From contig SBAT01000223.1 in NCBI GenBank assembly GCA_005240105.1, forward strand, positions 1-7,659: a DNA stretch of 7,659 nucleotides, given 5' to 3'. Source of the stretch: Chloroflexota bacterium. Lineage in GTDB: Bacteria; Cyanobacteriota; Vampirovibrionia; Obscuribacterales; Obscuribacteraceae. The position numbers and the translations under genes were made by a program. This document shows, piece after piece, positions 1 to 6,902 of this stretch (position 1 is its first letter; the number at the start of each line of letters is the position of its first letter). The notes under the pieces were generated by a model. The model ran no database searches and was not told the DNA's origin. It saw only the letters and a list, made by a program, of their open reading frames with translations.

Positions 1-87
1 GCCCAATTGTGAGCTAAGTAGTTCGGCTAAGGTTGTTTTACCTACGCCTGAGGCACCAGTTAGGATAATGCGTCGTTGTGCGGTCAA
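1..87 (-). CDS. P-loop NTPase, N-terminal fragment (runs off left edge)
   Basis: Only the first 29 codons are in the window. They read MTAQRRIILTG, then ASGVGKTTLAELLSSQLG. A short beta strand (IILTG) leads into a Walker A motif, GASGVGKTT, at about residues 11-19, followed by a helix, so this is the start of a nucleotide-binding domain. The spacing of the P-loop from the N-terminus fits small nucleoside or metabolite kinases and AAA-type ATPases alike; the family cannot be decided from this piece. The start is a TTG at 87-85 that overlaps the flotillin stop (shared TTGA). A weak GGAAA stretch lies just upstream and there is no ATG or GTG nearby in frame. The overlap suggests translational coupling to flotillin and membership of the same operon. 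Confidence 0.7.
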   Translation of the reverse strand, partial: MTAQRRIILTGASGVGKTTLAELLSSQLG

Positions 88-1577
88 GATTTTTCCGAAT
101 TGCCTTCTTTGGTTTCTTGGTTATTTGGTTTGAGCGCTTGGCTCAAATCATAACCAGTTAGACCTTTTACCATAGTCAACCCCTGGGCGGCAATGTTCAT
201 CACTTCACTTGATATTTTGCTGGCGCCGGAGGAGTCATTGCCAGTTGATAACACAGTAAGGTTGCCAATCCTGGAAATCGGTTCGGCCGCTGCACTGACA
301 ACTTCCGGTAGCTTTTGCATGAGCATGGAAGCAACGGCTGCCTGATTGTAAAGTTTGAATGACTCGGCGCGTTTCTGCATAGCTTCCGCTTCCGCTTGTC
401 CTTGCGCTTTTATCACTTCCGCTTGAGCCAAACCTTTTGCTTTTTCGGCCTCGGCTAGACCAACACCCATTGCTCTGGCTGCTTCTGCTTCAGCAATTGC
501 TCTCAGCCTGGTTGCTTCTGCTTGACCTTTGGCTTCTAGTTGGAGTTTTTGAGCTTGAGCTTCTGCTATCAGCCTAACCCTATTCTGTTCTGCTTCGGCA
601 GGCTTGGTAATTTGTGCCTGTAATTCAATTTCCCGTCTTTGCACTTCTACATTTTGTAGTTCGACTTGCTTTTCCATTTCCACAATTCGGATTTTTTGAT
701 TTTCCACGACTAGTGTTTGTTGCTGTTGTGCTTTAACAATGTCGTAAGCCATATCGCTTTCTGCTTTTTGTTTAGCTACTTCCATTTGATAGTTGGCTTG
801 ATTTACTTGGAAGTTTTTCGAGGCTTCGGCAACTCTTGTATCGGCAATTAGTTTTGCTTTTGCTCCTTCCTCTGCTGCTTGTGCCTGAGCAATGGCCGAG
901 TCGCGCTGCGCTTGAGCCTGAGCAATGGCAGTATCTCTGCTTGCCTGTGCAACACCAATGTCCGCAGCTTTTTTAGCTTCAGCGGTTTGCTTGCGACCAA
1001 GAGCTTCCAGGTATCCAACCGAGTCTTTGATTTCTTTGATCGTAAAAGAAACTACCGTCAATCCCATTTTGTTTAAATCTGGGACTGATTCTTTTTGCAC
1101 ACGTTGAGCAAATTCGTTAAAGCTCTGGATAAGCTGTTCAACTTCCATGGTCCCTAAAATTGCACGCAAGTGTCCAACAAGAGTCTCATGAGCAATGTTG
1201 GCCACCTCTTCATTGGATTTGCCAAGGAATTGTTCAGCAGCTGTAGCAATGGAAACATTGTCGCCGGCAACTTTGACCTGAGCTACACCCTCGACAAAAA
1301 TTGGCACGCCGGTTTTTGTAATTATTGGCGCTTGTGAATGCACCTCGATGGTCATGATTTCCAAACTGAGGAATGAACGTTGTTGGATGAGCGGGTAAAC
1401 AACGCTACCGCCACCTTTGACGATTTTAAATCCGTGATCACCTGTTCGAGCGCCGACTCCGGAAATAACCATAGCTTGGTTAGGTCCGCATTTTTGGTAA
1501 AGGCTGGCCATTATCCAGCCTAATAGAAAGAGGACAATGAGTCCTAATGAGCCGACACTTAACGTTAGTGCATCCAT
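84..1577 (-). CDS. Flotillin-family (SPFH/band 7) membrane scaffold protein
   Basis: The 497-residue protein has the full flotillin layout. There is an N-terminal membrane segment (about residues 6-26, GSLGLIVLFLLGWIMASLY), then an SPFH/band 7 domain (about 27-190, beginning PNQAMVISG). A very long Ala/Glu/Gln-rich coiled coil follows (about 195-410, with AEAEA and AQAQA runs), and then a flotillin-type C-terminus (near 415-480, LPEVVSAAAEPISRIGNLTV and a region ending GLTGYDL). Bacterial flotillins (FloT/YuaG, E. coli YqiK) oligomerise on the inner face of the membrane and organise microdomains. I chose the ATG at 1577 because a perfect GGAGG (1584-1588) sits 6 nt upstream. The TTG at 1583, which would add Met-Val, directly abuts that ribosome binding site and is unlikely. 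The NfeD-like gene ends 19 nt upstream, so the two are very probably one operon. An 11-residue tandem repeat lies within the coiled coil. Confidence 0.93.
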   Translation of the reverse strand: MDALTLSVGSLGLIVLFLLGWIMASLYQKCGPNQAMVISGVGARTGDHGFKIVKGGGSVVYPLIQQRSFLSLEIMTIEVHSQAPIITKTGVPIFVEGVAQVKVAGDNVSIATAAEQFLGKSNEEVANIAHETLVGHLRAILGTMEVEQLIQSFNEFAQRVQKESVPDLNKMGLTVVSFTIKEIKDSVGYLEALGRKQTAEAKKAADIGVAQASRDTAIAQAQAQRDSAIAQAQAAEEGAKAKLIADTRVAEASKNFQVNQANYQMEVAKQKAESDMAYDIVKAQQQQTLVVENQKIRIVEMEKQVELQNVEVQRREIELQAQITKPAEAEQNRVRLIAEAQAQKLQLEAKGQAEATRLRAIAEAEAARAMGVGLAEAEKAKGLAQAEVIKAQGQAEAEAMQKRAESFKLYNQAAVASMLMQKLPEVVSAAAEPISRIGNLTVLSTGNDSSGASKISSEVMNIAAQGLTMVKGLTGYDLSQALKPNNQETKEGNSEKS

Positions 1578-1596
1578 GACCAACCTCCAATTCTAG

Positions 1597-2307
1597 TTAT
1601 GTCTTTTCTGAATCATTCAAAAGTAATTCGTTCCAGGGCTCAACCAATAAGACGTGGTCGTCTATATCGGAAATAATTACTTTTGAGCCTTGGGCAAAAC
1701 TTGTTTCCGGGTTTAGTGCGCGCGCTGATTTGTTGTAACGACTTAGACCAATTACAAAAACAACTTCACCAACTTCTCCTCCCTGGATGGGTACGGTAAC
1801 ATCAGCTCGCTGTCCGATAAGATCTGAAACGTCCGCTTGTGACGTGACATTCATTTGGCGAATCATCCACCCCAGGGCGCGCATTACCTGTCCAGTGATC
1901 ATTAGCGAACAGATGGCTGCCGGCACTAAGGACCAAAGAGACAGCCATGGCAAAATCTTGAGGGCAAAGATTCCGGAAATGCCGAAGAATGCCAAAAACA
2001 CAGCAATTGTCATCGGACTAAGAAATGACAAAAGAAAACGAGTCGGATTGACTCGCCCGCGAAACATGCTGGGAATGATGGCCACCTTGCTGGGTGAAGG
2101 GTTTAAATCAGCTAAATCCCCATGTCCTGAATGACCAGCGTGTCCATGCGCAGCAAGACCAATGCCGTGCGCATGACTGTCGATGTGCACGCCGTGTCCT
2201 CCGCCTCCGTCGGACAAGTGTCCTAAAAAGGCGCCGGCAAGCAGATAAATTGTGCCAACGGCACAACAAACCAGATAAACATCACCAATTACGCCTAGCG
2301 GGGTCAC
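1597..2307 (-). CDS. NfeD/YqiJ-like membrane protein with His-rich loop, flotillin partner
   Basis: This 236-residue protein has one membrane segment at about residues 8-29, a polar loop, two more membrane segments at about 96-117 and 121-145, and a C-terminal soluble domain at about 160-225. That domain starts SDLIGQRADVTVPIQGGEVG and ends in a short-strand pattern typical of the OB fold of NfeD, YuaF and YqiJ (DUF1449) proteins. Members are usually encoded beside SPFH proteins and are thought to act with them in membrane microdomains; here the flotillin gene follows at once, which supports the call. The loop at 30-62 has nine histidines mixed with glycine, which could bind metal (inference). 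The start is GTG at 2307, with AAGGGA (complement of 2315-2320) 7 nt upstream and no alternative ATG near the N-terminus. I cannot decide between the NfeD and YqiJ subfamilies by eye. Confidence 0.82.
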   Translation of the reverse strand: MTPLGVIGDVYLVCCAVGTIYLLAGAFLGHLSDGGGGHGVHIDSHAHGIGLAAHGHAGHSGHGDLADLNPSPSKVAIIPSMFRGRVNPTRFLLSFLSPMTIAVFLAFFGISGIFALKILPWLSLWSLVPAAICSLMITGQVMRALGWMIRQMNVTSQADVSDLIGQRADVTVPIQGGEVGEVVFVIGLSRYNKSARALNPETSFAQGSKVIISDIDDHVLLVEPWNELLLNDSEKT

Positions 2308-2343
2308 GAGTCTGTCCCTTAGCCTAAGTATCCTGTCAGGCCG

Positions 2344-2371
2344 TTAATACCTCATGCTAATAGCTAGTAAA
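2344..2371 (-). promoter_or_regulatory. Candidate promoter of the NfeD-flotillin-NTPase operon
   Basis: On the minus strand, TTTACT (complement of 2366-2371) is separated by 16 bp from TATTAA (complement of 2344-2349). This resembles a sigma-70 -35/-10 pair and would start transcription about 30 nt before the GTG at 2307. The hexamers are imperfect and the region is AT-rich, so other placements are possible. An inverted repeat, CTAATA (2357-2362) and TATTAG (2376-2381), straddles the -35 element and might be an operator. Confidence 0.35.
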
Positions 2372-2404
2372 CTTGTATTAGTAGTTATCCTTCATCTTCC
2401 GTCA

Positions 2405-2410
2405 TATAAT
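2405..2410 (+). promoter_or_regulatory. Consensus -10 box (TATAAT) for the DHH-CBS-nucleotidyltransferase gene
   Basis: A perfect TATAAT lies 28 bp upstream of the GTG start at 2438, placing the likely transcription start near 2417 and giving a short leader with the ribosome binding site AGGA at 2428-2431. No good -35 hexamer is seen at 16-18 bp upstream (the bases there are close to TAGTTA), so strength is uncertain. If used, this promoter excludes translation from the ATG at 2354. Confidence 0.5.
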
Positions 2411-2437
2411 GAGGGTTCGGGAGCGACAGGAAAATCT

Positions 2438-5071
2438 GTGGAGATAGTTCTAACCCATAACAATATGGACTTTGATTCCTTGGCAGCGCAATACGCGGTG
2501 ACTAAGTTATTTCCCGGCACGCGTATGTTGCCGGGATATCCTTTGGTGGGAAATGTGCGAGAGTTTTTTGCTCTCTACCGTGATTCATTGCCCCTGTCTC
2601 AATTCAAATATCTTGATGCCAAAAACATCAAACACATCTACATTGTTGATTGCCAACACTTGGATAGGTTGGATGAAACGGCAAGAAAGCTCATTAGTCG
2701 CAAGGATAATCCGGTCAGTTACACAATCTTTGATCATCATCACATTGATCCCGAAGGTTTAGGACCCAACGCCAGGGCAGACTCCATTGTGAAACCGGTT
2801 GGTTCGACAACTACGGTTCTTGTTCACGAGATACGTGAGCGCAACATCAAGCTGACACCTTTTGAAGCAACACTGCTTTTAATAGGCATTTATGAAGACA
2901 CTGGATGTCTTACCTACAGTGGTACCACTGCTTTGGACGCGTCTTGTGTTGGTCATCTCCTGGAGCAGGGTGGCGATATCGCTCGCGTCAACGACTATCT
3001 CAATCCCAAACAATCAGAAGAACAGGTCAAGCTTCTAGAAGACTTGATTAATAATCGCCGGGTGGTAAATATTTCCGGTATGAAAGTGGTAATTGCCTGG
3101 TCACAGCGCGCTCGCTATCTGGAAGGTCTGGCTACACTGACAAGAAAATTGGTTGAAATTGAATCTGCTGATGCTGTAATTACGGTTGTAAAAATGCGCG
3201 ATCGCATCCACGTTGTGGGCAGATCTGACTCACCAGCACTAGATGTGCGGCAGATAGTTTTGCATTTTGGTGGTGATGGACATCCAGGAGCCGGTTCTGC
3301 TGTTAGTCGCAAAGCCTCTATCGAAGAAGTGATTGAAGAAGTGGAAGACCTGGTCAAAAAGCAGGTCAAGCCGGAGAAGACAGCCGGCGAAATCATGCAA
3401 GCGCCGGTACGCAGCATAAGACCTCGTGTCACCATGGAAGAAGCTTCGCGGATCATGTTGCGCTATGGGCTTGATGGATTGGTTGTCACTGAAGGTGATG
3501 AGGTGGTGGGAATTGTTTCGCGCAGGGATATTGACCAAGCGTTGCATCACAAATTAGGGCATGCTCCAGTGCAAGGCTTTATGAGTAAACCGGCACTGAC
3601 AATTAAGCCGCATACACCGCTGAGCGAAATTCAACATACGATGGTGCATGAAGATATTGGCAAATTGCCTGTGCTTGATGAGAACAATCAGTTGATTGGT
3701 ATTGTTACTCGCCATGAGGTATTGCGAACTCTTTATGGTACGCACGCCGAAGAAGAGCAGGAGCATTTCGCTTTGCCTGTGAAAAGGCATGTCCATTATC
3801 GCGAGCGGTTGAATATCTTGAGCGAATCAACTCTTTGGTTGTTCGAGGAAATTGGCCGTCAAGCGGCCATGTTGAATATGGTTTCATACGCTGTCGGTGG
3901 TTGTGTGCGCGACTTGTTTCTTGGTTTACCAAACTTGGATCTTGATTTTGTCGTTGAGGGTTCAGCCATTGATTTAGCCAAGGCTCTGGAAGCTGCTTAT
4001 CCAGGGCGTTTGCAGGTGGTGGCCAAGCATGATCGCTTTCAAACGGCGACGATGATATTTAACGCTGAACAAAAATTGGAAATTGATATTTCCACAGCTC
4101 GCACAGAATTTTATGAATTTCCCGCTGCGTTGCCAACTGTTGAAGCGTCCGGCTTGGAACAGGATTTGTATAGGCGTGATTTTACAATCAACGCACTGGC
4201 AGTTTGTCTAAATCCAGGACAGTTTGGCGATGTAATTGACTACTTTGGCGGACTGGAAGATTTGGATGCGCGCTTAGTGCGCATCTTGCATCCGTTTAGC
4301 TTCATTGAAGATCCAACCAGGCTTGTCAGAGCAGCCCGTTTTGCAGCTCGGCTTGGATTTGAATTGGAAGACAAAACAGCCAGACAAGCTGAACGAGCCA
4401 TCAACATGAGCATCTTTGATAATCTTGGCGGTGCTCGTATGCGTAGCGAATTGCAGTTAATTCTGGAATCGAAAGATCGCCTAAAAGCCTTGGATCTTTT
4501 GGGACGCCTTGGCGGACGGTTGCGTTATTTGGATAATGATCTTGGTTATGACACCAATGTCAGACGCTCACTAAGACGAGCTGAGCGATTGCTTTCTCAC
4601 TATGGTGTGCCTAACAGTTGGATAGTTTATCTTGGTGTGCTTTTGGCGCAACTAGGTGTAACAAAGGCCACTGAGACCATGGAGAGATTACAAATTAGCA
4701 ATCAAGACATCAATGATATGAGCAGAGGATTGTTGTTGGCTGAAGAATTGAATTCGGTTTCGCCTGACTTAAAACACAGTGAAATTTATGAGCTTTTCCG
4801 CGGACAAAGTGATCAATCGTTAGCTATTGCTGCTTGTTTGGCCACTCCAGGTAGTCCGCTTCGTCGGATAGTAAAACTATATTTGGAGAAATTGAAACCA
4901 GTTGAACTTTCGGTTAGTGGTGCGGATTTGTTGGCCATGGGTGTTGAACAGGGACCACGGATAGGCGAAGTTTTAAAGTCGGTATTAGCGGCAAAGCTAG
5001 ACGGACAGATACAAGGTGCCGATGATGAATTGGCGTATGTTAAGGCTCAATTGGGGCAAGCATTACGGTAA
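2438..5071 (+). CDS. DHH phosphoesterase - CBS pair - tRNA nucleotidyltransferase/poly(A) polymerase fusion
   Basis: The 877-residue protein has four parts. First is a DHH phosphoesterase (about 1-310): H7, D11 and D13 in THNNMDFD, D71, DHH at 99-101, D154 in YEDTG, and a DHHA1-type GGDGHPGAGSA at 278-288. Two CBS domains follow (about 316-372 and 379-437), which in other proteins bind adenine nucleotides. Next is a class II nucleotidyltransferase head (about 482-645): GGCVRD at 487-492, metal-binding D501 and D503 in LDLDF, RRDFTINA at 579-586, and EDPTR at 624-628, the nucleotide-choosing motif D of CCA enzymes. Last is a helical RNA-binding body ending with GADLLAMGVEQGPRIGEVLK. There is no HD domain. 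It probably adds CCA or the terminal A to tRNA, or poly(A) to RNA; sequence alone does not say which. The DHH part may trim RNA ends or hydrolyse small nucleotides. The GTG at 2438 is preferred: AGGA lies 6 nt upstream and the protein then begins at the DHH fold (EIVLTH). An ATG at 2354 would add 28 residues lacking family features. Confidence 0.9.
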   Translation: MEIVLTHNNMDFDSLAAQYAVTKLFPGTRMLPGYPLVGNVREFFALYRDSLPLSQFKYLDAKNIKHIYIVDCQHLDRLDETARKLISRKDNPVSYTIFDHHHIDPEGLGPNARADSIVKPVGSTTTVLVHEIRERNIKLTPFEATLLLIGIYEDTGCLTYSGTTALDASCVGHLLEQGGDIARVNDYLNPKQSEEQVKLLEDLINNRRVVNISGMKVVIAWSQRARYLEGLATLTRKLVEIESADAVITVVKMRDRIHVVGRSDSPALDVRQIVLHFGGDGHPGAGSAVSRKASIEEVIEEVEDLVKKQVKPEKTAGEIMQAPVRSIRPRVTMEEASRIMLRYGLDGLVVTEGDEVVGIVSRRDIDQALHHKLGHAPVQGFMSKPALTIKPHTPLSEIQHTMVHEDIGKLPVLDENNQLIGIVTRHEVLRTLYGTHAEEEQEHFALPVKRHVHYRERLNILSESTLWLFEEIGRQAAMLNMVSYAVGGCVRDLFLGLPNLDLDFVVEGSAIDLAKALEAAYPGRLQVVAKHDRFQTATMIFNAEQKLEIDISTARTEFYEFPAALPTVEASGLEQDLYRRDFTINALAVCLNPGQFGDVIDYFGGLEDLDARLVRILHPFSFIEDPTRLVRAARFAARLGFELEDKTARQAERAINMSIFDNLGGARMRSELQLILESKDRLKALDLLGRLGGRLRYLDNDLGYDTNVRRSLRRAERLLSHYGVPNSWIVYLGVLLAQLGVTKATETMERLQISNQDINDMSRGLLLAEELNSVSPDLKHSEIYELFRGQSDQSLAIAACLATPGSPLRRIVKLYLEKLKPVELSVSGADLLAMGVEQGPRIGEVLKSVLAAKLDGQIQGADDELAYVKAQLGQALR

Positions 5072-6103
5072 TCGCTGCATTGTTGGCGGCACGATAAGTG
5101 TGACAGCTTCCGGGACTACGCTTATTTGCATTGGTGTGTTTCCACAAGAATCGCCGTCAATCATGGCAGTTACTTGGCGGTGCTGCGGTGGTTCCGGATC
5201 TGTTGTGCTTCCCATAAGTCCTCGGATCTTATGACCTAGTTTTTGTAGGGCGGACATTGGACTTTTAATTGGCATCACATCGAGAGTAACATTTTTTACT
5301 TTGCGAATGTAGTAGGGTGCTTGCCCGCCAAAGAAGCCAACGGAGAAATGAAAACCAAGCTGAAGATAATCTGTGAAATGTGATGGATCCAGAATGCAGA
5401 GATCTAACAGTCCATCATCTGGCAATGCCGTTTCCGAGAGTATGCCCATGCCTACATCAGCGATATTGGTGACAAAAATTCCTGATGCTGTGACTTGAAA
5501 TTTGCTGCCGTCGGCCGTGATGCCAAATACAACCGGTGGTACGGCAAATGTTTGTACCATTGAGGTCGCGTAAGCAAGCATTTTCCAGTTGGCTTTTTCT
5601 TGGTGGGCCGGCGATATGACGGCATCGGACATTGGTCCGGCACCGGCAGCAACCGAGAAGTAATGGCCATTCATGATGCCCATGTCGATGCGTCTGGTTA
5701 TGCCGCGGCAGATGATATTCAAGGCTTTATGCAGTGGGTCATTGAGCAAATTGTCTTCGTAAATTCCTAAATTGCGAGCGAGAATGTTGCCAGTGCCCAT
5801 AGGCACAATTCCAACAGGAATGGCAGGGTTTGTTTGAGCAAGTGCTCCTAGAAGTGTGCGCACAGTGCCGTCACCGCCGGCTGCCACCACAATATCTGGC
5901 GCTTGAGGTGCGGCATTGAGAATGTCAGAGCCTGACAAATGGGCACGTGTTGGAATAACCGTGACAGTGCAACCAAAGTGTTGGCACAGTCTGTTGACAA
6001 TTGTGCCAACCCACAAATCTGGGTCTCCGGCTTGTCCGGCAATGGGGTTATAGACAACAACAATGTTGTTAACAGGTTCAAGAGATTCTTGTAATGATGT
6101 CAT
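5063..6103 (-). CDS. Diacylglycerol kinase-family lipid kinase (YegS/DgkB/BmrU-like)
   Basis: This 346-residue protein carries the motifs of the DAGK catalytic family. They are NPIAG at 19-23, the ATP-binding GGDGT at 76-80, PMGTGNILARNLGI at 101-114, RRIDMGIMNGHYF at 137-149 followed by AAGAGPMSD, DDGLLDLCIL at 229-238, and IDGD near 315-318, where most relatives have DGE. The predicted reaction is ATP-dependent phosphorylation of a lipid such as diacylglycerol at the inner membrane face; the true substrate cannot be read from sequence. A stretch at about 283-308, rich in Lys, Pro and Gln, looks like an insertion before the DG[ED] motif. The ATG at 6103 is the only good start near the first beta strand, though no clear Shine-Dalgarno precedes it. 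The gene is divergent from the SRPBCC gene, and its stop overlaps the end of the convergent nucleotidyltransferase gene by 9 bp. Confidence 0.92.
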   Translation of the reverse strand: MTSLQESLEPVNNIVVVYNPIAGQAGDPDLWVGTIVNRLCQHFGCTVTVIPTRAHLSGSDILNAAPQAPDIVVAAGGDGTVRTLLGALAQTNPAIPVGIVPMGTGNILARNLGIYEDNLLNDPLHKALNIICRGITRRIDMGIMNGHYFSVAAGAGPMSDAVISPAHQEKANWKMLAYATSMVQTFAVPPVVFGITADGSKFQVTASGIFVTNIADVGMGILSETALPDDGLLDLCILDPSHFTDYLQLGFHFSVGFFGGQAPYYIRKVKNVTLDVMPIKSPMSALQKLGHKIRGLMGSTTDPEPPQHRQVTAMIDGDSCGNTPMQISVVPEAVTLIVPPTMQRLP

Positions 6104-6130
6104 GAAGTTAACGATTGAAAATCAAGCAAA

Positions 6131-6139
6131 TGCTAAGAT
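6131..6139 (+). promoter_or_regulatory. Extended -10 promoter (TGCTAAGAT) for the SRPBCC gene
   Basis: TG-C-TAAGAT is an extended -10 element and would start transcription near 6146, giving a leader of about 35 nt before the ATG at 6181. No good -35 is seen at normal spacing, as is common for extended -10 promoters. It lies in the 77-bp region between this gene and the divergent lipid kinase, so the two promoters must be close together or overlap; I could not identify the kinase promoter with confidence. Confidence 0.45.
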
Positions 6140-6180
6140 GACCGACCATTGCCCAATTCGACCCAACTGCCGAGGTTTTC

Positions 6181-6864
6181 ATGGACGCAGAGTCTTTATA
6201 CACAAGTGCCAAAATGTTTAAGCAGGCAGCTCTTGACTACGCGTCAAGTCTGGCAAAACTCTCTTTAGCCTCTGCTCTCGCCCTGGGCGTTTTTCTGGCT
6301 GTGCCGGTAGTATCTGCCAAGCAAGAGCTTGCAAGCGCCTCTAAGGGGCAGCAAATGACCTTAGGCGAACAGCAAATCGGCAAGAAGTCTTATGTTGTGA
6401 GCACGATGGTTGTTAATGCTCGTCCGGAAGTCTGCTACAAAATATGTACAGATTATAAAAATGCTGCCACAACATTTCCGACATTGAAGACGTGCCAAGT
6501 CGTGCAAGACAAAGGCGGCGGAAGTAAAGTAATTAAATACGTGACGCACCCGACTGGTGCTTTTACCGATTACAGCTACATGCTGGAAGTAAAAGAGACA
6601 CCTTTCCAAATGGTGGAATGGAATCGCATTGGCGGCGACTTCAAAGCCATTGACGGCTATTGGAAGCTCGAGCCTGCTCAAGGCGGCAGCAAGACTTTGG
6701 TAACTTACGCAACATTCGTTGATGGTGGCTTATTCATGCCCCAGGTTTTGATCAAGCGTCAATTCCGTATAGACTTGCCACCCTGCATGACAGCCTTGAA
6801 AACAAAAGCGGAATCATCGAATCGCCCGCGCGTTGCCGGCTCGACCGACGCAAGCGTCGAATAG
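6181..6864 (+). CDS. Exported or membrane-anchored SRPBCC (START/polyketide cyclase-like) protein
   Basis: This 227-residue protein has a basic then hydrophobic N-terminal segment (about residues 26-45, KLSLASALALGVFLAVPVVS) with a plausible signal peptidase site after VSA46. The polar stretch before it is long (25 residues); starting at Met12 would give a more usual signal peptide, but GAGG at 6172-6175 sits 5 nt before the ATG at 6181 and supports the longer form. Residues about 70-212 match the SRPBCC/COQ10-like helix-grip pattern: a first strand (YVVSTMVVNA), a helix (RPEVCYKICTDYKNAATTFP), central strands, then GSKTLVTYATFVDGG and a C-terminal helix (MTALKTKAESS). Such domains hold hydrophobic ligands such as lipids or quinones; no catalytic residue can be named and the ligand is unknown. 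Cysteines at 85, 89, 105 and 202 could form disulfides outside the cytoplasm. It probably acts at the periplasmic face of the membrane. Confidence 0.8.
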   Translation: MDAESLYTSAKMFKQAALDYASSLAKLSLASALALGVFLAVPVVSAKQELASASKGQQMTLGEQQIGKKSYVVSTMVVNARPEVCYKICTDYKNAATTFPTLKTCQVVQDKGGGSKVIKYVTHPTGAFTDYSYMLEVKETPFQMVEWNRIGGDFKAIDGYWKLEPAQGGSKTLVTYATFVDGGLFMPQVLIKRQFRIDLPPCMTALKTKAESSNRPRVAGSTDASVE

Positions 6865-6882
6865 CAAGCCCAGTTGTATTCC

Positions 6883-6891
6883 TGATAGAAT
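6883..6891 (+). promoter_or_regulatory. Extended -10 promoter (TGATAGAAT) of tRNA-Ser
   Basis: TG-A-TAGAAT ends 11 bp before the mature tRNA 5' end at 6903, so transcription would start near 6898 with a leader of only about 5 nt for RNase P to remove. No convincing -35 hexamer is present; the upstream bases overlap the end of the SRPBCC gene. Confidence 0.5.
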
Positions 6892-6902
6892 AAACGACCC
6901 GT

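Noticed and set aside
1787..2327. Open frames opposite the NfeD-like gene
   Set aside because: Arg/His-rich and Cys-scattered shadow translations of a well-supported gene on the other strand, without family features.
2354..2437. N-terminal 28-residue hydrophobic extension of the fusion protein, possibly a membrane anchor
   Set aside because: It covers a TATAAT box and a ribosome binding site, and the protein is expected to be cytoplasmic; the GTG at 2438 explains the sequence better.
3198..3205. GCGATCGC, the cyanobacterial HIP1 octamer
   Set aside because: Only one copy was noticed in 7.7 kb; HIP1-rich genomes have many more, so it is no evidence of origin.
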